Of a DNA stretch of 64,000 nucleotides, positions 23,700-35,582 are shown piece after piece. Each line of letters opens with the position of its first letter. The first letter of the stretch is position 1. The position numbers and the translations under genes were made by a program. This DNA comes from Notospermus geniculatus (Eukaryota; Nemertea; Pilidiophora; Heteronemertea; Lineidae), in NCBI GenBank assembly GCA_002633025.1, contig NMRB01001034.1, positions 135,213 to 199,212 on the forward strand, written 5' to 3'. The notes under the pieces are model-generated. The model ran no database searches, was not told the origin of the DNA, and saw only the letters and a list, made by a program, of their open reading frames with translations.

Positions 23700-23990
23700 A
23701 TGGTGGTGTAGTGGTTCGGGTCTCTGACCAGCGATCAGAAGGTCCCGGGTTTGAATCCCACTGGGCGTGAGACTTTGGGCAAGTCTCTTTCTCTCACTGG
23801 CCTCTCTCCACCCAGGTGTATAAATGGGTACCGATCGGAAAAATTGTAGCGCTGAATGAGCAGCTCATCTGAGTTCTACTGAAAGGTTTCTTAATTCAGG
23901 ACAGACTGGGGTTAAAGTGTAAAGTCGGATGACACCTCTACCGTTGTTGATATTAGACTATAAACCCAAATTTTAACTTTTACTTTTACC
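23700..23990 (+). mobile_element. SINE-1 copy, near complete
   Basis: It starts at an A-box-like tggtgtagtggttcgggt and B-box-like ggtttgaatccc, then the body aggtgtataaatgggtacc and tail gatattagactataaaccc. This is the best + strand reference copy. The promoter boxes are internal Pol III type, so it is a SINE rather than a working tRNA gene. Confidence 0.78.
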
Positions 23991-24196
23991 TTTTACATGC
24001 TGGATCCAAAATTTGAAGAAATGTTGAATTGCGAGATCAGGGTCAAGCCTATTTGATAGAAATCGCGTGGTCCACTGATCTCAGGACAATATGGATGTTT
24101 CCAGATAAGACAAGACCCCTTGGTAAATAATATTGTTATGCATCACCAACTGCTTCCCTTCTTTGGTCCAATTTATACCTTTTGTCTACAGGATGT

Positions 24197-24473
24197 AGTT
24201 TGGTTCCCGAACCCACCGCTAGCATGGCTAGGGCTAAAAGGGTTCGGTATCGGCCGCGTTTGACCTTGACCCCACACACCAAAATCGATGTGTCTGACGT
24301 CACAGAGGATAGACTGGTTCCTGGTTCCAACATACCGTGAGCTATGTTGGGATCGCGAACCAGTCTGTCCTCTGTGACGTCAGACACACCGATTTTGGTG
24401 TGTGGGGGTCAAGGTCAAACGAGGCCGATACCGAACCCTTTTAGCCCTAGCGGTGTGTTCGGGAACCAAACTA
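24197..24473. mobile_element. Large foldback element E
   Basis: agtttggttcccgaacccac and gtgttcgggaaccaaact are the ends; long arms include gggctaaaagggttcggtat, tcaaggtcaaacg and tgacgtcagacacacc. Almost the whole 277 bp pairs with itself. Confidence 0.75.
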
Positions 24474-24479
24474 TACAGG

Positions 24480-25750
24480 ATGTAGCCAGTTCCAAAATAC
24501 CCTTTGTTATAATTGATGACAGAGAGACAAAAGGTAGCGCTTAACACCTGGAAAGATAGGCCTAGCAGGGGTCTGGGCAGCTACCTTCTGATGAACACAT
24601 GGTGAGGAAAGCTGTAATCCAGGATTCAAGTGTTGATCACAGTAATTTTGTCCCTAAAAAGCCCTTAAGGGGCTGAAAAAAATCATAATCTGCTTGTAGA
24701 CCCCCTGCAGGGCCATTTCTAAAATGCGGATTCGGCGGAATCTGCGGATTCGGCGGAATCTATGGATTAAGGTTAAATAGGGGAGTTCAGTCACGCAATT
24801 AATAGTGCCTACACATGCTTGAATGTGTAAAGGTCGGTTTTTGCAGTTTATACCGGAGTTCGAAGGGGATGTGGCATAGGCCATCAGTTCGTTACCCCGG
24901 GTTCGTTACCCGTTTGGAAGGGGGTGGGGTGGGGTGGAAGGATTTTAAATCAAAATTGATGTTGTGATACGCTGGCATCTAAGGGACGAGAATATAATGT
25001 AGCAGTCATTGTTTTTAAATTCCAAATCTGGGTGCAGTTTTGGAGTCGCAATTTGCTGCTGAGGTTTGGGGAAAAACAGCAATCAAAAGCATCTTTTCCA
25101 ACACACAGTCAACGCTGCCGACAAAGCGCAGTCCAAATGGCATCGCAAATAGTTGATCCCAGAATTTTGTTCTACAAGGTAGGCCTAGCATTGTAAACAT
25201 AATATTATGAGGCACACATCCCGTTGGCATTATGACCGCATTATGAGCCTGAGGGTAAATACATCTGGGAAGCGGAAACAAAAGGACCACAGATAAGGGC
25301 CTTGTACAAACATGCACGGTAGGGCCTATCTCATCCCGGGCACGTTTACAAATTATATACACACTTGGGCTATTAATTGCATGACTGAATGCGCCGATTT
25401 AACTCCATTCCGCAGATTCCGCCGAATCCGCATTTTAGAAATGGCCCCCCTGCAGGCTCATCTACAACAGATGGAAGGGCTCCACTCAATCCCTGACGTC
25501 TGCCTTGGTGGATATACATGATGAGGGATTAAGGATTAAGGATTAGGGATTTATACTCCTCATGCCCCTGATTGAGTAAGGATGGTTTGGGATAAGGAAC
25601 ATATTTTGATCTCTTCATAGTCNGTTCGTCGCAGGGAACTTATCTAAGAGGGGCTCTCAGAAGGGCATAGTGGAAACTATCCTAAGCTTTAACTTTACGT
25701 TTTAACTTTAACCAGGGGTTGAACCCAGAACGTAAGAGGTGACAGGCATA
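24480..25750. other. No gene seen; inverted repeat with cggcggaatc arms
   Basis: aaatgcggattcggcggaat near 24722 and attccgccgaatccgcattt-like sequence near 25420 face each other about 700 bases apart, together with ccccctgcagggccatttct / agaaatggcccccctgcagg. This is a long foldback element of about 730 bp (24705-25460). Confidence 0.5.
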
Positions 25751-25754
25751 GTTT

Positions 25755-25868
25755 CCACTTCGCAAGCGCCCGGTTAGGCCCTACGACGACGTTTATCTAT
25801 TGTGTGGGTATACCCAAACAATAGATAAACGTCGTCGTACGGCCTAATCGGGGGCTTGCGAAACCTCC
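25755..25868. mobile_element. Foldback family F, second copy
   Basis: ttcgcaagcgcccggttagg and cctaatcgggggcttgcgaa arms with the gtttatctattgt core shared with the 55987 copy. The left terminus is replaced by tagtttccac. Confidence 0.72.
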
Positions 25869-26404
25869 CTAATATGTGGTATTTTGGTACAACCCATGAT
25901 ATTTCGTGTTCTTTTCGTCTCGTACAGGATAAGAACAGGATATGAACCATTAGTTTCAACAGTTTCTCGTAAAACACAGCTAAGTCTCGCACCATACGAT
26001 ATCACTACATACAGTTTCTCGTAAAACACGGCTATAGTCTCGCACCATACGATATCATTACATACCTTTATTTCCACTTCAGTGACTTATTGCAACATAA
26101 AACTAGTGAATCATGAAGTTGGTGCCAGCGCCTTGTTTATCAGGTGGTTTTACGGATGGAATGACTTGGTTTGCTTAAGAAATGATCTAGAGTTGTGTTA
26201 GATGGTGTTTTTGTTGCAGAACATGCAGGAATAGATAAAGAAAGTTGTTGAAATCGATAGGGGAAGTTGAAATGATAACGTCTTTCTGATATGAGGCAAC
26301 CAGTCTGCAACGTCAAGTGTGGAGAAAATAATTTAAAAAATCGGTGATGAAATTTTGCATATTCTGGCTGACAGGTTGTAGTGGTGGGAAAACATATTTT
26401 AAGG

Positions 26405-26495
26405 AAGTGTGGAGGTGGGTTGTCAGAGTGGTCCAGTGAAACACGATTGCCTATTACCTGTGAGGTACTCGGTTCAGTCCCAGTTCGATCCATCT
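26405..26495 (+). mobile_element. SINE-3 head fragment
   Basis: ttgtcagagtggtccagtg and ggtactcggttcagtccc follow the SINE-3 head pattern. It lies immediately left of a foldback element. Confidence 0.45.
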
Positions 26496-26790
26496 TCATG
26501 CATCTTTGATAATCGGAGGCCGATCTGCTCTCCACTGCGTTACATCGCACATCACCCTTCGAGAAATTGACCAGTCCACGGTGTATCTGCCGCCTCGAGA
26601 AGAAGAGGCCAATCAGAATCGGTGTTGTAAAATTTGAATCGTGGTACAAAGAGTTGTAGCCGAAGACCCGATATAAAGTACCGGTGCCAAGATACGCCGC
26701 CGACTGGTCTATTTCTTGAAGGGTGATGTGCGGTGTAACGTAGTGGTGAGCAGATCGGCCTTCGATGATCGAAGATGTCTTCATGTGACA
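26490..26790. mobile_element. Foldback element G
   Basis: gaggccgatctgctctccac ... cacatcacccttcgagaaat pairs with attt-cttgaagggtgatgtgcg ... gtgagcagatcggcc. The arms explain the long - strand open frame that spans the region. Confidence 0.6.
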
Positions 26791-26959
26791 GAGAGGGCAG
26801 CTTTCGTTGACAGTGCAGGTTTTTGCTGGGCACGCCCGTTTCCTTCTGCCAGTAATAGTAGGGTCCCACTGGCGACTTTTGCCCACGACATTCGTAGCGC
26901 ACTTATATGAGCCTAATAGCTAGCTACAATACGGTCCCTTTAAAATACAGTGACAAATT

Positions 26960-28560
26960 GCCTGGAAGTTCACATGGCATCTTGTAGCCTTCGAGAGACG
27001 CAACAACACAAAATGATTTGAAATAAAGAAATGTAATCTACGACTGAATCAAAATTCTATCTCCTCAATCACGGTTGTCAATTGTAGCATTATGCTGGCG
27101 CCAGTCGGCGTCAAACTTACAACGAAAAACGATCTGACACAGAACACGAGGATGTCGCCAGGAAAATTCTCAAATGACACATCCGTAGACAAGGATCATT
27201 GAAAATGAGAAAAGGCACTCGGCAGGATTATTGGTTCATCTCGCTGGTACAGTGTCCCAGGGTTCCTAACCGCATGTCTTAGACGCCAGCGTCTTGTCCC
27301 GGCTTCTCGTCGGCGCCAGTGATAGATCAATAATCATTTGGTTGTTGTAAATGTTGAAGTTGTGGTGGTTTGTGTTTTGAGAGCGTTTTTCGTCGTGTGA
27401 GGATTTTTCTCCATTTAACCCTTTCACCGCTGGTGGCAATTGTGCAGAAAACTAAAATATTTGCATTCTTCTGAAATGTTACCATAACCCTGTCACGGAG
27501 TTACCATTACGCTGTCACGTAGTTACCATTACGCTGTCACGTAGTTACCATAACCCTGTCAAGTAGTTACCATAACCCTGTCAAATAGTTACCATAAGCC
27601 TGTCTTAGGTATTTATTCGAAAGTGCTCCGTAAAGCCTAGCATATATCCCGGCTTTGCAACTGGAAGCATTTACCGGCAATGGCATTTCCGGCAACAGTT
27701 GGCGACTACCTGGAAGCAGCAGCAACTGATCAGATGCTCAAACAGGCCGATGTACGCGCACCGACAACGCTATTGCCGACCGTTGCCGCTAGTTCCAGCC
27801 AGTTGCTCATGTTCTACTCGTTGCCAGCGGTTGCTTCTAGTCGTCTTCAGTTACTCTGAAAGCAGTGTTCTCCTCGGCTTTTCTGTGTAGATCCACGATG
27901 TGCTTGATTTAAAATTTCACTTCCTTTACTTGGTAAGTTGTCTATTATCAAATTCACTCCAATGGTGCAAATAGATAACTTGAGTAAAATTGAAACCAAT
28001 AACCATTAGGGGGCGAATTGGGAAAGGGCGAAATGGGAAGACACCGTTTGTCTTACAAAGTGGTGATAGGACTGGGAATCGAACTTGAGGCCTCTCAGAC
28101 GGGAGTCAATTCTCAAAAATACCGCACTCTCCAAACCCCTATTAAAATCATCTCAAACAAACGTATTCATTTCTATATTAGTTATATCTCCCCATCCCTT
28201 AAGGAAACAATCCAGTAACCAGACTCAACCCCGATACGGAGGCAGGCCGTGGCGCCATCGGATCCTCCGTGATCAATATCGCGATCGTTTCTCGTGATAC
28301 ATGTCTTAACAATTCGAAATATGTATGAGAGTGATTCTGTTAGATTATGAGAAGATCGCGTGTCACTTATTGCTGTATTATTGACTTGTGTTTGTATCCA
28401 GTGGCGGTCGCAATTGAATTGAAAAGACAGCTAGTTTGTTAACCCTTGGAATCCACTCTTAAAGAGACTGTGTCGCCTTGCGAACTCAACATAAACTGTC
28501 CCTCCAAAAACCTGGGTGTTTACCTGGATGTTGTCTAAAGATGTAACACTTTTGATCAAA
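26960..28560. other. No gene seen
   Basis: Contains the 22-bp tandem repeat at 27478 and a tRNA-like fragment near 28072-28110 (gggaatcgaacttgaggcc). Otherwise unique, with no consistent exon. Confidence 0.45.
27478..27611 (+). repeat. 22-bp tandem repeat, about 6 units
   Basis: Unit gttaccataaccctgtcacg plus ta, with alternating cataac and cattac variants. Confidence 0.85.
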
Positions 28561-28562
28561 GA

Positions 28563-28875
28563 AAGTGGCCACTTCCTTTCTTACTAGGGCCAATAATGAT
28601 CGCTTTGGGCCAGATGGAAAAGCTTTGGTCATGGTGCCTTGTACGTTGTACCTTTGCAAGGGCTAGTAAAAGACCCAATCCAAGTAAGAAACATGAGTTT
28701 GGGTTGGTTTCTTCCAACTTTACCAGGACCAATAATGCTATGGCTTCGGCCCTGATAGAAAAGCTCTGGTATCTTGTACCTTTTGCCTTTGCAAGGGCAA
28801 GCAGAAGACCCAGTCCAAGTGAGAAACATGAGTTTGGGTTGGTTTCTTCCAACTTACCACGGCCAATTGAATATT
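28563..28875 (+). mobile_element. Two head-less SINE-2 fragments in tandem
   Basis: SINE-2 body and tail (tggtgccttgtacgttgtac ... gaccaataatgctatggc) appears at 28625-28755 and again from 28770 to 28875, each without a tRNA head. On the opposite strand both units encode similar chance peptides, which is why paired reading frames appear here. Confidence 0.62.
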
Positions 28876-28956
28876 TCAGAATGTAGGAGGAAACCAGAGT
28901 GGCAGCAGTGTTGATGTTGCCACTGCACCCGACCTCCACAAAAAAGTTAAAGTTTG

Positions 28957-29484
28957 GGTTTATAGTCTGATATCAACTACGGTAGAGGTTCTCATCCGAC
29001 TTTACACTTTAACCCCAGTCTATCCTGAAACCTTTCAGTAGAACTCAGATGAGCTGCTCATTCAGCGCTATACAATTGAGCATTTCCGACTGGTACCCAT
29101 TTATACACCTGGGTGAAGAGAGGCCAGTGAGGTAAAGAGACTTGCCCAAAGTTTCTTTTTCTTTTAAAATATTATCTCAGGAGTGCAGGTGCCCACTTAG
29201 GGCATTATAGCTACTCATCAAACAATATTGGACGATATTAATGATATGTAGGAGGAAACCGGAGCCCCCGGAGGAAACCTACGATGTCGAGGAGAGATCG
29301 CCCTCTCTACCACATCAAGCCACTTGCACGACCGGGGATCGAACCCGTGACCTCAGTGGTGGCAGGCGCCGATGTTTCCACTGCGCCACCCCGACACCCA
29401 AAGTTTCACGCCCAGTGGAATTCGAACCCGGGATCCTCTGACCGCTAGTCGGAGACCCGAACCACTACACCACCATGCTCCTAC
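28957..29484 (-). mobile_element. SINE-1 copy split by a SINE-3 insertion
   Basis: SINE-1 body runs 28957-29155 and its tRNA-like head resumes at 29397-29484 (attcgaacccgggatcc, then gtcggagacccgaacc). The break holds a different SINE flanked by an 11-base duplication of the SINE-1 sequence. Confidence 0.78.
29156..29396 (-). mobile_element. SINE-3 copy inside SINE-1
   Basis: tRNA-like head at the right (reverse complement of gggatcgaacccgtgacctc, gatgtttccactgcgccacc), T-rich tail at the left (tttttcttttaaaa). Exact direct repeats cccaaagtttc at 29145-29155 and 29397-29407 flank it, the mark of LINE-mediated insertion. Confidence 0.8.
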
Positions 29485-29757
29485 ATCTATATAACCCATC
29501 TGAAAGAGATTCTTCTTGCCTTGAGCGAGATCAATTGGATCAGAATTAATAATGTTCTTTTGTCGCAGATCAATAAATATTGACAGGCGCGCCAAGATGG
29601 CGGGAGAGTGACTTGGCGACATCTAAGACGATCGACGCTATTGGACTGGTGTACATTTCGTCGAGGAAATGCGAGTGCGATTGATGTTGTAAAGTTGGAG
29701 TGCATCTTCAAACCTGATGACGGCTGGGGATTATTTTCAAAATCATGTAAAAGTTTC

Positions 29758-30270
29758 TGGTGTAGTGGTTTGGGTCCCAATGTGGCGTGAGACTTTGGCA
29801 AGTCTCTTTGCCTCACTGGCATCTCTCCATCCAGGTGTATACAGTACGTTGCACAATTGACCTCCCTTTATCCGCGTACCTTCCTCGGACGTGGCGCGGA
29901 AGGTATCCTTCCGTTCATCGCGGATGGTACGGGTACGTCACGCGTCTCTGTTGCGTGACGTCCGGTGAATGACGTTACGTCTTCACTGCATGCCTTCCAT
30001 GACGTCGCGCCACGTCCTCGGAAGATACGAGGATGGTACGTGAATGACGCTGCATGTGGTACGTGGGTGGTGCGCGGCACGGAAGGGAGGTCAATTGTGC
30101 AATGTACTATAAATGGGTACTGGTCAGAAATGCTCAGATTGTAGCGCTGAATGAGCAGCTCATCTGAGTTCTACTGAAAGGTTTCAGGACAGACTGGGGT
30201 TAAAATGTAAAGTGTGATGAGAACCTCTGCTGTTGTTGATATCAGACTATAAACCCAAACTTTAACCTTG
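29758..30270 (+). mobile_element. SINE-1 copy split by a foldback element
   Basis: SINE-1 begins at ggtgtagtggtttgggtc (its B-box region is partly deleted), reaches aggtgta at 29840, and resumes at 30109 with taaatgggtactgg through to atatcagactataaaccc. The interrupting element is at 29841-30108. Confidence 0.75.
29841..30108. mobile_element. Foldback family B, copy 4, inside SINE-1
   Basis: cagtacgttgcacaattgac and ggtcaattgtgcaatgtact arms flank a 268-bp element. It interrupts the SINE-1 motif aggtgtataaatggg, with TA (or TATA) repeated at the junctions. Confidence 0.75.
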
Positions 30271-30307
30271 GAGGAATTAAATTCCTCCAAGCTTTAACTT
30301 TAACATA

Positions 30308-30569
30308 AAGGAGCTGGACGTCCAAGTTGTAAACACTCACTCACTGGTTCTCTGTCCACGCGACGCCTGCGGTGCTGCCACCTATTGTCGGTGATATGTA
30401 CTGACGTGAATATCGTGAGTGAGTTGCATTGGACCGGGCACCATGCAGTCTAACGATCATGGGGCGCTACTGGTGCTGCCACCTTCACGAAGGAATAAAA
30501 CTAGTTTGCTGGCCACTGTTTGTAAACAAACTGGTTTGTTTACAACCTGGACGTCGAACTCCTTTAAAG
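30308..30569. mobile_element. TTAA-bounded foldback family C, copy 2
   Basis: aaaggagctggacgtccaag and ggacgtcgaactcctttaa arms, inverted relative to copy 1. The left TTAA is partly lost. Confidence 0.7.
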
Positions 30570-31007
30570 CCGACATGATAACCACTAGGCTATCAAGGCC
30601 CTTCTTCCATCCTGAAATGGTTAACGGTAGCATTGCGGCCTCATCTGTTGAACTGAATATATAAGATGGGTGCCCGTCTCAGAGGCCACCAACGGACATA
30701 CTAATCTTCATCGCAAGTATAAAATACATAATCTATCATCTCTGAAGTGTGATTACATGTCCCTGGGGGAATGTGAATAATAATGGGGATGCATGCTTGG
30801 TGCCGAAACATTTCCTTGTCTCCGGGCGGTATTTTATACATGCATCTTGAATGTTCGATGATTTCATGTTTCTAGTTTTACAATGCGCGTTGCGACAGAA
30901 TATTGAATTGCGGGCTATGTGCCAAAAATGTCATAATTTGCTCCACAATATTGACAAATTTACAGCAGGGGAAACTGGAGTGTTTGGTACAGCAAGAGGA
31001 AACCAGA

Positions 31008-31330
31008 GTGAACCCTAAATTCAAATTCTTTTACCATTTGATTATATCTAACCTTTGAACCCTAAAATCAAATTCTTTTACCTTTTGGCTCCATCTTTGC
31101 ACGCTAAAATCAAAATGTTTTACCATTTGGCTCTAACTTTAACCCTAATATCAAATTCTTAACTATTTGGCTCTAATCTTTGAACCCTAATATCAAATTC
31201 TTTAACCATTTGGCTCTATAACCTTTGGACCCTGATATCAAATTCTTTTACCATTTGTCTCTAACCTTTGACCCCTAAATTCAGTTTATTTTACCATGTG
31301 GTTCTGACCTTTGAACCCAAAATTCAAATC
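31008..31330 (+). repeat. About 42-bp degenerate tandem repeat
   Basis: Unit includes aaccctaaattcaaattctt and ttaccatttggctctaacc; about eight diverged units ending next to foldback family H. Confidence 0.8.
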
Positions 31331-31380
31331 TTTCACCATTTTGACTCTTTAGTTCTGAACTGTAAATGATCTCTTTAGTC

Positions 31381-31685
31381 TTAAAGGGACTAGGAATATT
31401 TTTTCAAGCTTCGGTTATTACAAAATGCAGTTCACACCATGGAGCATTCACCACGTCACTGGGAACCTAATCAACATAATAGAGTACAAGCTCGCTCCAT
31501 ACAATACATACAGCGAGAGGTTCCCAGTGACGTGGTGAATGCTCCATGGTGTGGTGATGACTGATTTGTCTGGGTGCCAGTAATTAACACTTAATTGAAA
31601 AAGTGAATTGACGGTGGGAATTTATCATGAAAGACTAGCATTTTGTAATAACGGAAGCTTGAAAAAATTTTCCTAGTCCCTTTAA
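31381..31685. mobile_element. TTAA-bounded foldback family H
   Basis: ttaaagggactaggaat / ttcctagtccctttaa ends, continuing with ttcaagcttc...ttattacaaaatgc arms, and an inner pair gagcattcaccacgtcactg / cagtgacgtggtgaatgctc. Confidence 0.75.
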
Positions 31686-32289
31686 GAATCTCCGCCCATT
31701 TCGGCTCAGTTTGAACCCTAGTAAACACCAAACAACCATCAAGTAACTTTGCCACCTTGGCTCTTAACTTCAAACCCTAAAAAAATCTTCTGAGTACTGT
31801 TAAATATTCCCCCATTTCCGCTTTGTGAAACAGACAACGTCTTTTGCATTTCAAAGCAGATTCTCCTATTCTGACGTGATTGAAATCTCTGTCTTCATGC
31901 TGATTGCAACCCACGAAAAAAAAATACCTCCGAGACGAACATTGTATCTTTCACTTAATACTCATTGTCATTATCTTGATTCTTGTGAAAAAAACTTTTC
32001 AATTTCAATTTTTCCTCCTGATCTTACCAGCATCAAACCTGACTAGATACTTTGAAATATACCTCAGTCAGCATTGCCAATTTCAGAATTGTGCTTTCAT
32101 CAGGGTACACCTTTACTGAGATGAGCTCCGAAGGTCGTTTTTCACGATACATGAATGGTTTCAAATCCTGCTGAGGTTTGATTTTCATCTGCTGACTCAT
32201 CAACTTGTATCAAGAATTCTGTGTTGTATTGTAAGATGTTGCAGTCTAAATTAGCTTCATTTTAAATTTCATTCAAATGTGAGTTTTTA

Positions 32290-32860
32290 GCTCACCAGTG
32301 AGCTATAATAGTTGTCATGCTGTGTCCGTAGTCTGTTGTCGTCGTCGTCCCAGTGAACGACAAATCAGTTGTCCGGGAGCCCGGGACAACCGATTTTCCC
32401 AAACGGACAAGTCATTTCCTCCAATCAGTTGTCCGTGGACAACTACCCTGAGAGCCCGCTTTAATGATCTATTCTAACACCTAGGCCTGCAGACAATCAG
32501 CATTTGACGTGGACAACCAACTTCTGGAATTCAGGTTGCCCATGGACAACCAGCAAAAAAAACTGATTTGTTGTCCTCTCTGTTAGCAGGGCACGTTTCG
32601 TAACTGCTGGTGCTGTTGATCTGAAACTTGGTACACACCCCTCGGTCAGTTGACCTATGAGAGACCAAGTTGCGGTCCGATTCGATTCTTGGCTTAGCCA
32701 CCAGATGGCCAAGACAAAAAACACAAAAAATGCAATAACTCCTGAACTAACAACTGGATCATCTCCAAATTTTTATCATAGGTGTATCTTATTAGGATAC
32801 ATAACATATATAACAGGTTTTTGATTTGACCTACTTTTCAAGGTCACAGAGGTCAAGTTG
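32290..32860 (+). repeat. Repeat R1, copy 1, with inserted hairpin element
   Basis: Head ttagctcaccagtgagcta and gtcgtcgtcgtcc, then after an insertion (about 32355-32575, arms acaaatcagttgtcc / aactgatttgttgtcc) the body gttagcagggcacgtttcg, gatctgaaacttggtac, and ttgacctacttttcaaggtc. Confidence 0.7.
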
Positions 32861-34330
32861 TGCAAACACAGTAGCTCCTAGTAGACGTTAACTGCCGTAC
32901 CTGCCTGCAAGTACTTGAAAAATGAAACCACCAGTTATAGCAATAGAGAAAAACATCCCTCTAATATATGCCAAGTTCAATTCAGTTTAAAACATCAGTA
33001 ACATCTTGGTGAACACATGCGGAACGGCTCAAAATGTTTTTCTACTGGCTCGTATTTGAAGAGCTTCCAGACCCGAAGGCTAAAAATGTAGATGCATCCA
33101 GTTGGAGGAAAAAAACTCCTCCTGTATTTGTGCGAGGTGAAGTTTCAGTGGTAAACTTACCGTGAAATTTATGCTTTGTGTTGCTGTTTGGCTGTTGGTG
33201 GTATACGCCAACCACTTGAAATGTACAACCGTGTAGGTACAGTTTGTGTCAATTTCTTTCGTGCGTAGATTTTAATCTCTCGTTTTGTGAATACTCACCA
33301 ATTCCAAACAGTTATCAAATTTGATGGAATAGGCCATACCCGTTCCATCAGTGGGGGAAGTGTTAAATTCATGTGAGCGCTTGGGGAATTAATGATGTCA
33401 TACCCGTTCGAGTGGCGTTATGACATCATTTCGTCACATGGCGTTGCCAGCGTCGCAGATGACGCGATGGCAATCTCGGTGACGCGATGATGTCAAAAGG
33501 CCTGAAGAGGGTACCGTCAAATGTTGGGGGCGTTTAGACGGGAGGAACAAGACCACATGCGATCCAATCATATCAGAATGTGGCTCTTTATTTTTCCCGT
33601 CTAAACGTAAACCAATCTGGCCCTAGGTGGACATTGCAATCCGGATTCTAAGTGGACCACCGAAAGAGGTGGTCCACTTCTTATGAATGCAGATTGGTCC
33701 AGATAAGGCTGGATCGAAATTGCCCATCAAAATGCAAACAAGACCCAAATGCAGATTAATTTTACCTGGGCGCATGTGCATTGGTGTAAACTTTCTACCT
33801 CCATCAGTCCAGCAAGTATGGTGAGTTCCACACGCTCAGTTTGAAGTCGGAGTGCGTCATGTGCATCCTGGTCAAAATGAGTCTTGTAAACTTGTGCACA
33901 TCCTGAAGACCACATCCATGACATCTGGCTTTGAATGTGGGTCGATCGGATCAGATCAGATCGAAATGTGGCTTTTTGCTCTGTCGTCTAAACAGCCCTG
34001 TTCAGTATATTACCCCGGTTTTTGCTCGGTTATCTTGTGGCAGCGTTGCTCAATCTAAAATTGGAACAGGGTGTAGTTGAAACAGATTTGAGATAAACTA
34101 CTCGGCTAGCCATCTTGGCAGCATCTTAATGTTCCAGCCAATTAACTTGCTCAATCATCTCTGCATACGACCAATTTGTCCATTTGTTGGAGAAAAAAAC
34201 GTTTCTGAAATTGTTCTGAATGATTTATTGTGAGTCACTGAACTCAGGTAATGTTTGAAAATGCATTGAATATTTTGATAAATCACTGAGATGAACCTGT
34301 CATAAGAGTGGCTTTTGTATGTTATAGTAC
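32860..34330. other. No gene seen; inverted repeat 33530-34010
   Basis: cgtttagacgggaggaaca ... gaccacatgcgatcc at the left faces gatcagatcgaaatgtggct ... cgtctaaacag at the right, a degraded foldback element of about 480 bp. The rest is unassigned. Confidence 0.45.
33350..33500. repeat. gatgtcat-rich element, copy 1
   Basis: cccgttccatcagtgggggaa, cgcttggggaattaatgatg and gatgatgtcaaaaggcct match, inverted, 47215-47375 in a REV1 intron. Confidence 0.55.
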
Positions 34331-34506
34331 AGTGAAACCTCTGTATTAAGGACACCTTCGGGACTGGTAATTATGTCCTTAATTGAGAGGTGTCCTGACT
34401 ATAGAGGTTGAAATGAATAGAAATGATCAATTTGGGACTGAACTTCGGTGTCCTTGTAGGTGTCTTTCTGGCAGAGGTGTCCGTTGAGGGAGGTTCCACT
34501 GTAGCT
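34331..34506 (-). mobile_element. cagtggaacct element, copy
   Basis: On the - strand it starts acagtggaacctccctcaac and includes ggacacctctgccag; the + strand left end is cagtgaaacctctgtatt, so the two ends are inverted. Other copies are at 49068-49165, 38866-39665 (rearranged) and a fragment near 57940-58010. Confidence 0.65.
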
Positions 34507-34509
34507 GTA

Positions 34510-35140
34510 GAACATGAAATATTAACAGATTTCTTAAGTGAAAGACATACTAATAGCTTCCTACCAGACTGAATCCACGGACCCTCGCATAAGGCATCAA
34601 TCACCGACACTCTGGGGCAGCACGCCCTGACCACTAGGCCAAATTCCCACGTTGTAGTAGCTGTAGTTACACCTGAGCGAGAAGTCCAGGTTTTTTGGTC
34701 CGGACTCGAGAAAAGTCTGGGTTTCTCCAACAGAACACTAACTTACTGTAGAATACAAATCCAATTAGTACGAAACCCAGCGATCTCAGGTGAATTCGGA
34801 AGTCACATCCATGGGCCACTCAGTGTCACAACACATGTAATTATCGCAGTGCCATCTGTCGCCGGGTCTAGAACTAAGATAATTGCGCTTACACCTGAAG
34901 TAGAAGTCTGGGTCAAGTCCGGACTGGGAGTCCAGACTTCATCTAGACCCACTCAAGTTATCCGGGATTAGGAAGTCCAGACTTCGCCCCTGCCATCAAA
35001 GAGGTTGTAGGTCCAGTCTGCGGTATAATACCGTACCAGAAGCTTCATGAGGTATAGTGCCTGGGCACACACTGGAGGTGCGTTTTAGTGCTGCTATGGT
35101 CGAGATACTCCCCCAAATGTTGTCCAAACCCACCACGCCG
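34510..35140. other. No gene seen; SINE-like head
   Basis: 34565-34650 looks like a tRNA-derived SINE head (on + tgaatccacggaccc, gaccactaggcc). 34900-35000 has agtccagacttc / gaagtctgg pairs, a possible small hairpin element. Confidence 0.4.
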
Positions 35141-35144
35141 CACT

Positions 35145-35520
35145 GGCCCTGATAGCAGAGTGGTTATCTTGTCCGCTCAGCAAGCGGCAGGTTCCGGGTT
35201 GAATCTAGCCCGGGTTATATGGGATTTCACTCCCAGCTCTTCACGTCCGTCGCATGGGACAGTAAGCCGTGGTGCATTGTACCTTGTTTCTTTACAAGGG
35301 CAAGTAAAAGACCCCATCCAAGTGGGGAACATGATATCAGTTACCAGACAACTGTGCCATCTAGGCTAAGCGGCGTGAACCACGTTTCACGCCGCGCATG
35401 CGTCTTTGTGCGAGCAGTGTTCTTAAAAAGGTTCAGTCTAACTGGGTTTTGGAGATTACCAGGGCCAATGCCATCATTGGCCCTGATGGAGAAATCAAAT
35501 ACAAATACAAATACACTGCA
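35145..35520 (+). mobile_element. SINE-2 copy, + orientation, interrupted
   Basis: Head at 35152-35215 (gcagagtggttatcttgtcc, gggttgaatctagcccggg), body to about 35335, then about 115 bases of unrelated sequence with a short hairpin (gcggcgtgaaccacgtttcacgccgc core at 35370), then the SINE-2 tail (ggccaatgccatcattggcc) and an (AAATAC)n run to 35517. Confidence 0.68.
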
Positions 35521-35582
35521 CCGGAAGTCCGAACATTGGGAGCTCGAACACAGCAAAATCCGTTCCACACCAAGTGTGGAAA

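Larger units (their letters stand above)
22765..24190. other. Mostly unassigned; SINE-3 and SINE-1 pieces inside
   Basis: Apart from the SINE-3 head at 23262 and SINE-1 at 23700, the stretch 23360-23690 holds repeated ccttgaat / ccttgaaagtcc units around a tgcatg end, suggesting another low-copy repeat. No coding signal. Confidence 0.4.

Noticed and set aside
26140-26886. A 248-codon open frame on the - strand
   Set aside because: It crosses a SINE-3 head and both arms of a foldback element, so it is chance openness of repeats; the peptide has no recognisable domain.
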